A DNA stretch of 64,000 bases from Sphingobacterium sp. UBA7855 (GTDB taxonomy: Bacteria; Bacteroidota; Bacteroidia; Sphingobacteriales; Sphingobacteriaceae), in the NCBI GenBank assembly GCA_002500745.1, contig DLST01000010.1, forward strand, positions 1 through 64,000. The letters run 5' to 3'. Shown here piece after piece: positions 55,612 through 61,721 of the stretch. The first letter of the stretch is position 1, and every line of letters begins with the position of its first letter. The notes under the pieces are model-generated. The model did not search any database and was not told the origin of the DNA. It was given only the letters and a program-made list of their open reading frames with translations. A program made the translations under genes and the position numbers.

Positions 55612-55921
55612 ATATTGGCTAAAAATGGAACTCATGTAAATGAGAAAGATGATTGTTAGTATTTAGATTTTTTATATTTAATGTCTAAATCTACAGCAAA
55701 GATCCATGTAGCTTGTATGCCGAATCCTTAAGGAGATATCGAACTCAGGAAAAATGGTAGGAGAGTGGCTACAAACCTCATTTTTTGCGTCATCGATAAC
55801 CAAAGACTAAATATTTTTGTTAAAATTTTCGAACTCTAAATGAACGTGCTTTAATAGATTGGTTCATAGTTTTTTATGGGTATAAAAAAAGGAGACACTT
55901 TCTGTTAAGTGTCTCCTTAAG
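55612..55921 (+). repeat. Recombinase-downstream repeat, copy D
   Basis: This contains a longer decayed copy of the small recombinase-linked gene (TTGGCTAAAAATGGAACTCA through TGTAGCTTGTATGCCGAATC), then the repeat body up to CTCCTTAAGTGG. Copies A and B then diverge, but here the sequence continues into a tRNA 3' end. It is the rightmost copy and probably one boundary of the array. Confidence 0.85.
55884..55916 (-). terminator. Terminator downstream of the tRNA fragment
   Basis: On the minus strand GGAGACACTT-AACAGA-AAGTGTCTCC is followed by seven T. It starts 6 nt after the tRNA discriminator base, the normal spacing for a tRNA terminator, which suggests that the hairpin in all four repeats derives from a tRNA locus. 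Confidence 0.8.
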
Positions 55922-55950
55922 TGGACCTGGAGAGATTCGAACTCTCCGAC
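55922..55950 (-). other. tRNA 3' fragment (T arm plus acceptor strand), likely att site
   Basis: The minus strand reads GAGAG-TTCGAAT-CTCTC (5-bp T stem, canonical 7-nt loop), then CAGGTCC as 3' acceptor strand and discriminator A, with no encoded CCA, as usual in Bacteroidota. The 5' part of the tRNA is absent upstream (55951 onward), so this is a fragment. Integrases often use tRNA 3' ends as attachment sites. The amino-acid identity cannot be told from this piece. Confidence 0.75.
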
Positions 55951-55969
55951 TATAAAATTCTTTTATTAG

Positions 55970-56035
55970 AGGGTATTTACCCTTTATTTTTATTTTATAT
56001 AGAAAATTTACTGTATATTTGAGGGTAAATACTTT
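55970..56035 (+). promoter_or_regulatory. Promoter and operator-like repeats of the HTH-ImmA gene
   Basis: AGGGTATTTACCCT (55970-55983) is a 14-bp palindrome. AGGGTAAATACTTT (56022-56035) is a related half-site. Between them TATATTTG (56014-56021) is a -7 element. The second site lies just beyond the -7 box, 5 bp before the start codon, a repression-type location. The HTH at the start of the downstream protein is the likely ligand. Confidence 0.6.
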
Positions 56036-56040
56036 CAGAA

Positions 56041-57234
56041 ATGAAAAATATAGATGTAGATAAACTCCTTCAAGATATATTCAATGATGATGTATCATTT
56101 GATTTGAAATCACGCTTTGACGAAAAGATAGAGGAATACGGGATCACAAAGACAAAAGCACTTAAATTATTGAGTATAGACAAGGATGTATTTGAGGATA
56201 TTATTAGCGGTACAGCCAAACAGCCAAATCTTATTCATGTTGTCAAAATAGCGGAGTTCTTGGAAGTCGGCGTGGACGACTTTATCCAGATGGTCCTTAA
56301 GAATCAGAATACGGAAAATATCACCTCAATAGATCGTGCGCGTAAAGTGAGATTTTTAATGAAAAACTTTGATGTGAAGACGCTTACTAAAGAAGGTTTC
56401 TTTGAGAACATTGATGACGTTGATCTACTAGTGGAACGAGTATTACATTATTTTGGTTATGATTCCATTAGGTCGTTTGAAGACGAACTGGTAACACCTT
56501 TGTATAGTAGGACTAAACGTAAGTTCTCAGATAAGATGAAAGACTTTTGGGTACGTTCTGCTTATCAAACATTCAAGCTGATAAACAATCCTAATGAATA
56601 CGATCGTGAACGGCTTAAGGACGTTGTCGTTAATATGAAACCGTATTCACAAGATGTTAAGAATGGTCTTTATACAGTATGTAGAGCTTTATACAATATT
56701 GGAGTTACTGTAATATTTCAAAATTATTTGACAACGACTCATGTTAGAGGTGCTACTTTTATCATCAATAATAAACCTTGTATAGTTTTAACAGATAATC
56801 TGAAAAAATATCCTACCATCTGGTTTACACTACTACATGAGTTGCATCATGTTTTGTTCGATTATGATGCAATCAATACCAATAGTTACCACTTATCTGA
56901 CGATGAAGATCTGTTTTTAATTGAAGAAAAGGCAAATACTTTTGCTCGGGATTATTTTTTGCCTAAGGCAGATTTTGATTATATCAAGACCTATATCAAA
57001 AATGCGTATGTTGTAGAGCGGTTTGCTAAAGACAAGGAGATCCATCCGTCGTTGGTATATTCATTTTATACGTGGTACCAAAAGGAACTTTATGATAAAA
57101 ATTACCATGCTGCCTTTAAAGAGTTTTATCCCGATTATAAAGTTGCGGTTGCTCGGCTGAATCCAATTGCTTGGAAAGAGGACAGTGTACGAGTAACGAG
57201 TGAAAAAATAAAAGCTGTATTTGAAATCAATTAA
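56041..57234 (+). CDS. HTH plus ImmA/IrrE-family metallopeptidase
   Basis: 397 residues. The N-terminal ~90 are a helix-turn-helix (ITKTKALKLLSIDKDVFEDI ... HVVKIAEFLEVGVDDFIQ). The C-terminal ~200 are an ImmA/IrrE peptidase: HELHH (266-270) and the third zinc ligand in EEKANTFARDYFLP (Glu295/Glu296). This class cleaves phage or mobile-element repressors to switch gene expression. The next gene starts 12 bp downstream. The pair sits at the right edge of the repeat array, so control of an integrated element is plausible. Confidence 0.85.
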   Translation: MKNIDVDKLLQDIFNDDVSFDLKSRFDEKIEEYGITKTKALKLLSIDKDVFEDIISGTAKQPNLIHVVKIAEFLEVGVDDFIQMVLKNQNTENITSIDRARKVRFLMKNFDVKTLTKEGFFENIDDVDLLVERVLHYFGYDSIRSFEDELVTPLYSRTKRKFSDKMKDFWVRSAYQTFKLINNPNEYDRERLKDVVVNMKPYSQDVKNGLYTVCRALYNIGVTVIFQNYLTTTHVRGATFIINNKPCIVLTDNLKKYPTIWFTLLHELHHVLFDYDAINTNSYHLSDDEDLFLIEEKANTFARDYFLPKADFDYIKTYIKNAYVVERFAKDKEIHPSLVYSFYTWYQKELYDKNYHAAFKEFYPDYKVAVARLNPIAWKEDSVRVTSEKIKAVFEIN

Positions 57235-57245
57235 TATACTATTTT

Positions 57246-57800
57246 ATGGAAGATAATAACAAAAAGAAAGTACAACAGGACGAAATTGTCAGTAAAGCAG
57301 ATTTAGAGCGTCTAGAATTATTGCAGCGTGCCCATGAGAAAAAGGGGAAGCAATTAACTATTGATGGTCAATCCGGAAGCTTAAGGGAAATTGACGAACT
57401 CCGAGAGTTGGTTGGTAAACAATTAGAGAATCCTGAGGAAAAATATAATATTTATTACGGAGGTATTCGGAAATTGTTAATGGATCATCTGCCAAAAGGA
57501 GAGGAAGCCAAGGAACTGCGTAGTATTATCTATGATGAAAAGAATATCTTCTTAAATCTTGGTAAACGCAAATGTGATGGCGGAGGAGTACGTGGCTCTG
57601 ATGGCCGCATGACTTTTCAGCCAGTTATGAACGAGATCTTAGATATCATTATAAAATGGGTAGGTAGTTCGCAAAATCCTTTTAAACTTTATCGTGATTT
57701 CTATATGCTCAACGAAAGACATGAATATCAACACGAAGAGTATGATGATACTACTGCGAGCGTGGCAAATGCGATGTTAGTTTTAGGTGATAACGTGTGA
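57246..57800 (+). CDS. Hypothetical partner of the ImmA-type gene
   Basis: 184 residues, soluble, charged N-terminus (MEDNNKKKVQQDEIVSKADL). FNLYRD-like text (NPFKLYRDFYMLNERHEY) and GGGVRGSDGRMTFQP are its distinctive parts. Two-gene arrangement with the HTH-ImmA gene suggests it is a regulator or effector partner. No family is recognised. Confidence 0.6.
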   Translation: MEDNNKKKVQQDEIVSKADLERLELLQRAHEKKGKQLTIDGQSGSLREIDELRELVGKQLENPEEKYNIYYGGIRKLLMDHLPKGEEAKELRSIIYDEKNIFLNLGKRKCDGGGVRGSDGRMTFQPVMNEILDIIIKWVGSSQNPFKLYRDFYMLNERHEYQHEEYDDTTASVANAMLVLGDNV

Positions 57801-57896
57801 TAGGAACTAATTTTCGGACGAGTATGTCGTTAAAGGAACAATATATCCCTATGTCCCCAATTAAGATATATTAGTGGTATCATAGGTGCAAAAAGG

Positions 57897-58289
57897 ATGA
57901 TGAATTTGAGATTTAATATGATTGATAATAATACCCTGATGTATAAAAATAAGTCAGTACTTAAGGCAATGCCAAACATGACTGGAAAACCAAACACATT
58001 TTACAAGTGTAACCTAATTTTCGGGATATCTTTGTTTCTTTTAACAATTACGGTTAGAACGAATGTAATCTATGATACTGTAGAAAATGTTAGTGTAGCA
58101 TCCGCTATTATAACATTATGGAATTGGTTCATGCTCTTAAGTTTAGCTATTGCAGCTCTTCAGACTTTGGCACTTTCTTATAAGAATGGTGGGATTCAAT
58201 ACGTGTTTTTAAACATACTACTAGTGATCTGTTTGATTATTACGCTTATAGGTATGTTCCTTATTCCATCAGGAGCAATATTGTCATAA
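57897..58289 (+). CDS. Small membrane protein, unknown
   Basis: 130 residues with three transmembrane segments (about 40-56, 66-90 and 102-126). AAAAGG directly precedes the ATG ATG start. A start at a later ATG (57918) is possible. No family recognised; 18 bp separate it from the MNT-HEPN gene. Confidence 0.5.
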   Translation: MMNLRFNMIDNNTLMYKNKSVLKAMPNMTGKPNTFYKCNLIFGISLFLLTITVRTNVIYDTVENVSVASAIITLWNWFMLLSLAIAALQTLALSYKNGGIQYVFLNILLVICLIITLIGMFLIPSGAILS

Positions 58290-58307
58290 TTTTCGTAAAT
58301 TTACCCT

Positions 58308-59177
58308 ATGAACCAACTGTCTCATTTACCCCAACACAAACAAGACGAATTAGCTGAAATCGTCGGAATTATCTGTGATATAACTAATCCGGCTAAGGTA
58401 ATTTTGTTTGGAAGTCACGCCACTGGCAAGTGGGTAGAGGATGAGTATATCGATAAAGGAACAACCTATACCTATATTAGTGATTATGATATTTTGGTGG
58501 TTCTATCTGACAAGGAAAAAGGTGAGGAAGTTGAGGTTGCGAGTAAGATTGATAATCGTACAGGGAAGTTTAAAAATGAGGTAAGTGCGATTGTACATTC
58601 AATTTCTTATATCAATAGCGGTTTAGAAAGGGGGCAATACTTCTTTAGCGATATTGTCGAAGAAGGGATAACGCTCTATGATAGCGGAGAGTATTCTTTT
58701 GTCGAAAGTAAGCCTTTGACTAATGAACAGCTAAAGGAACTTGCTATTGAGGATTTCAATAAATGGGTTAAAAGTGGTTCAAGATTTTTGGAAGCCACTA
58801 AACTGCTGTATGATGATTTTTCTAAAAGGAATTTACCTTTGAACGAAGTGATGTTTAATCTTAACCAATCAGCAGAAAGATTTTATAGTGGCGTTTTATT
58901 AGTATACACCGGATATAAGCCTAAAACCCACCGTATTAAAGCTTATCGTAAATATGCTAAGCATGTCTCAGAAGATCTTTATCGAGTCTTTAGATATCCA
59001 CCCACTGACGGTGAAGAAAATAGATTGTTTAAAATCTTAAACGATGCTTATATAGATGCCCGTTATAAAGACGATTATTATATTGCACCAAGCGATCTAA
59101 AAAAATTAATTAGTAAAGTTGAGAAATTAGAAGCTGTTGTCACTGACCTTTGCGAAGGCAGAATCAATTCCTTATAA
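58308..59177 (+). CDS. MNT-HEPN fusion protein
   Basis: 289 residues. The N-terminal nucleotidyltransferase has VILFGSHATGKW and SDYDILVV (Asp59, Asp61), the GS...DxD motif of minimal NTases. The C-terminal ~150 residues are a HEPN domain (LNQSAERFYSGVLLVYTGYK, and DARYKDDYYI near the end, an Rx4Y-type motif). In split MNT/HEPN toxin-antitoxin pairs the NTase AMPylates a tyrosine in the HEPN toxin; here both are in one chain, a self-contained arrangement common in Bacteroidota. It is unclear whether it acts as a toxin. Confidence 0.85.
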   Translation: MNQLSHLPQHKQDELAEIVGIICDITNPAKVILFGSHATGKWVEDEYIDKGTTYTYISDYDILVVLSDKEKGEEVEVASKIDNRTGKFKNEVSAIVHSISYINSGLERGQYFFSDIVEEGITLYDSGEYSFVESKPLTNEQLKELAIEDFNKWVKSGSRFLEATKLLYDDFSKRNLPLNEVMFNLNQSAERFYSGVLLVYTGYKPKTHRIKAYRKYAKHVSEDLYRVFRYPPTDGEENRLFKILNDAYIDARYKDDYYIAPSDLKKLISKVEKLEAVVTDLCEGRINSL

Positions 59178-59179
59178 GG

Positions 59180-59407
59180 CTATTTAAAATTACAGAGATC
59201 GTCAATCTTCACTTCCAAAGCTTTCGAGATTTGATGAATAATATAGATAGATGGCGTGACTCGGCCATTCTCGATCCTACTTATTGCTTGATAATCTTTA
59301 AAGCCAATTAACGCGGCTAATTGAGGTTGAGTTAATTCCTTATCTTGTCTTAATTCCTGAATCCGCGCACCTAGCTGTTTTCTGAATTTTATTTCCTTAT
59401 CATCCAT
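59180..59407 (-). CDS. Small XRE-family regulator
   Basis: 75 residues from ATG MDDKEIKF; a further upstream ATG would lengthen it with a hydrophobic stretch and is rejected. The HTH is LGARIQELRQDKELTQPQLA ... YQAISRIENGRVTPSIYIIH. It is convergent with the MNT-HEPN gene, with only 2 bp between stops, and divergent from the promoter at 59451. Confidence 0.85.
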   Translation of the reverse strand: MDDKEIKFRKQLGARIQELRQDKELTQPQLAALIGFKDYQAISRIENGRVTPSIYIIHQISKALEVKIDDLCNFK

Positions 59408-59450
59408 GTAAGCTAATGAATGGATAAAAAGAAATATTTTAATAAACATA

Positions 59451-59482
59451 TTTGTTTAGTCTTAACTCTTTTTATATCTTTG
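59451..59482 (+). promoter_or_regulatory. Bacteroidota-type promoter
   Basis: TTTG (59451-59454), a 20-bp spacer and TATCTTTG (59475-59482) fit the -33/-7 consensus well. Predicted transcription start is about 59488-59491, immediately before the left arm of the inverted repeat. Confidence 0.75.
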
Positions 59483-59489
59483 TATAGTC

Positions 59490-59631
59490 ATTCATTGGTA
59501 CCAGCGTGAGAAACTGAAAACCCAATATGAATGAGAATTATAAACTTAAAAAAATACAAAAAATTCGTAGAGAGGGCCTCCCTCCTTTATATAAGGATAT
59601 GGTCGCGTAGTTTCTCACGCTCAACCATTGA
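59490..59631 (+). ncRNA. Candidate structured RNA with long terminal stem
   Basis: AGCGTGAGAAACT (59503-59515) pairs perfectly with AGTTTCTCACGCT (59609-59621). Partial pairing extends the stem outwards to 59492 and 59631. The ~93-nt interior contains a 27-codon frame (59527-59610; MNENYKLKKIQKIRREGLPP ...), whose stop overlaps the right arm. A good promoter fires at the left arm, so the stem would form from the RNA's 5' end. This could be an attenuator, a small RNA or an inverted-repeat DNA site. Confidence 0.45.
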
Positions 59632-59962
59632 GCAGGGGAGGTTCCCTTTCTATTCATCATATGCTGGGAGTATAGTATTTAAGGATCAATTGATTCTTAA
59701 AATTTGCCCTCCGGAATAGTTTTTAAATAATTATTCCTTTTCGAATTCAGGTTCGGAGAGGAATAAATCAGTCTACAAAAAGTCTGAACTTCTTAAACTG
59801 ATGCGGTATCGTTTTTATTAATCTCCGTGTAATTGTTTTATAACCGCATTTGAGACGCCATTTTATTTACCTCGTGTGACTTTTTTCAAAGGGACCATCA
59901 TATGCGTTAATTTAACGCAATGGAATCATTTTGCTTAAAGTTATGCCCTAAAAACTTAAAAA
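59632..59962. other. Intergenic with one perfect palindrome
   Basis: About 330 bp, mostly featureless. No confident gene: a 62-codon frame at 59531-59719 runs through the structured region and is not called. Confidence 0.35.
59903..59919. promoter_or_regulatory. 17-bp perfect palindrome (operator candidate)
   Basis: TGCGTTAA-T-TTAACGCA lies 44 bp before the gene at 59963. Perfect arms of 8 bp with one central base are typical of a dimeric regulator site, though no specific regulator can be named. Confidence 0.5.
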
Positions 59963-60316
59963 ATGAAACCCAAATGCAATTTCATTCTTGCCTTAGAAAG
60001 AACGCTTTATGACGTTCATCAATCTGATTACTACCCGCTAAAAGATATTGAAGCTTTTTGGAAGCAATATCCAATTGGTATGATCAAAGACGATCTTATT
60101 GAACTCCAGTCAAAAGTAAATTCAGAACAACTTTCTGCATTCTCACTAGACTTATTGAAAGCTCTTGTTGCTTATCTGTCAGCACATTTAAGCAATTTGG
60201 ATTTGACTCCACTATCTCTTTCAGAAGTTTTCGAAACTAGCAAAGAAGAGCTAAAGGCATCCGAGGAAATCTCCGATTTCTTTAATCGCGTATCCCAATC
60301 CAATACCAATTCCTAA
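59963..60316 (+). CDS. Hypothetical protein
   Basis: 117 residues, soluble, helical (LERTLYDVHQSDYYPLKDIE, LSAFSLDLLKALVAYLSAHL). It starts the operon with the thioredoxin-like gene, which begins 4 bp after its stop. No family is recognised. Confidence 0.6.
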   Translation: MKPKCNFILALERTLYDVHQSDYYPLKDIEAFWKQYPIGMIKDDLIELQSKVNSEQLSAFSLDLLKALVAYLSAHLSNLDLTPLSLSEVFETSKEELKASEEISDFFNRVSQSNTNS

Positions 60317-60320
60317 AATA

Positions 60321-61715
60321 ATGAAAAAATTAACAATGCATTTAATTCGCTTTTTAAAGCCATTGAAGAATACAACAATGCTTCTGACATGCATTGCAGT
60401 ATTTCATATGTTTAGTTTATCAGCTCAGACGCCCCGCAAGGACAGCGGGGCTGATGGGCTTCTTATCAGTCCGCTCAAAGTAGGGGATATCATTCCAGAA
60501 GAACTTTGGGATCTTTCATTAAAGGCTACTAACCATCCGGATGCTAAAACCAACATCTTCCTTCAAGATTACCAGCTTAAAAAATTAATTATTTTGGACT
60601 TCTGGGCCACCTGGTGCGGCCCTTGCATCAAAGGACTCAATCAGCTCGATAGTATCAAGGCAACCTTATCCAATGAGTCTATCGAATTTATAACTGTCTC
60701 AAATGAAGATGAAAAAAAGGTATTGAAAAAAATGACTGATAACCAGTGGAGATTCTTTTCTGTATATGGCGATAACAAGCTCTCTCGGTACTTCCCACAT
60801 CAGGTATTGCCTCACTTGGTCTGGATCAGGGACGGGAAAGTAATGGCGATTACCGGGCATGAATATTACGATATCGCTTATTTTAAGAAAGCTTTGGCAA
60901 AGCCACTAAACCTGACGGAAAAAGTTGTCCCATTGATCTTTGATGCCAACAAATCTGCTTATGAAAATCTGGTAGAGTTTTCCACCGATAAATACCTTCA
61001 TCGAAGTGTCCTGACTGAATACATCGAGGGCTTATCGGACAATCTTGTCCAACAAACGGATAGTACCCACCTCTACACAAATATGTCTCTGGCCACGCTT
61101 TTAGTACAGGCAAATCAGCCTGAAATTCCGATGGCAGGGCATTTAGGCCGCCTGATATTTAACTGCGCCGACTCAGTGAAAGATCGCATACTGATGCCTG
61201 CTAAAAGTTTAAATAAGATGGAACGTGCCATTTGGCTACGTGAAAATGGATATTGCTATGCCATAGAAAAGAGATCAAATAAGGGGACGGAATCTATAAA
61301 AAGGCAGATGATTGACGATATCAATGGGCTTCTAATGGATAAATGGAACGTCAAAGCTATGGTAAAGCCGACAAAAGTACCTGTATGGGCACTGAAAAGG
61401 ATTGCCAAGGTGAATAAACTAAAATATCTAGGTAATGACAAGCCCAAAATATGGGATGATAATACACTTATATATTATAGAAATGTGGAGATCGCTGACC
61501 TGATATCCAATTTAAATTACATCAATCCTGATCTGGGTATTCCCATAGTCGATAATACTCAAATAGATTTCCCGATAGATGTGCAGATGACCGTCGATCG
61601 GGATCTAGCACGCAATCTGAAAGCGCTAAATTCAGATTTGGCCAGCTATGGATTGAAACTCGTACGTAGTCAGGCTACCTTAAATATGCTTGTATTTGAA
61701 AATTTAAAAAGATAG
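60321..61715 (+). CDS. TlpA-like thioredoxin-domain protein
   Basis: 464 residues. A hydrophobic signal segment ends FSLSAQ. The thioredoxin fold follows with FWATWCGPC (CGPC at 99-102) and VLPHLVWIRDG carrying the cis-proline. The C-terminal ~250 residues are an extension with no recognised family, ending in a beta-rich part (GLKLVRSQATLNMLVFEN). It probably acts in the periplasm on disulfides. It precedes a SusC-type receptor by 6 bp, an arrangement common in Bacteroidota. Confidence 0.8.
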   Translation: MKKLTMHLIRFLKPLKNTTMLLTCIAVFHMFSLSAQTPRKDSGADGLLISPLKVGDIIPEELWDLSLKATNHPDAKTNIFLQDYQLKKLIILDFWATWCGPCIKGLNQLDSIKATLSNESIEFITVSNEDEKKVLKKMTDNQWRFFSVYGDNKLSRYFPHQVLPHLVWIRDGKVMAITGHEYYDIAYFKKALAKPLNLTEKVVPLIFDANKSAYENLVEFSTDKYLHRSVLTEYIEGLSDNLVQQTDSTHLYTNMSLATLLVQANQPEIPMAGHLGRLIFNCADSVKDRILMPAKSLNKMERAIWLRENGYCYAIEKRSNKGTESIKRQMIDDINGLLMDKWNVKAMVKPTKVPVWALKRIAKVNKLKYLGNDKPKIWDDNTLIYYRNVEIADLISNLNYINPDLGIPIVDNTQIDFPIDVQMTVDRDLARNLKALNSDLASYGLKLVRSQATLNMLVFENLKR

Positions 61716-61721
61716 TATTTT

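Noticed and set aside
59490..59631. Retron msr-msd RNA
   Set aside because: The inverted repeat and length fit loosely, but there is no reverse transcriptase gene in the surrounding 8 kb.
59531..59719. 62-codon plus-strand frame
   Set aside because: It crosses both arms of the inverted repeat and has no family features; the structured RNA explains the region better.
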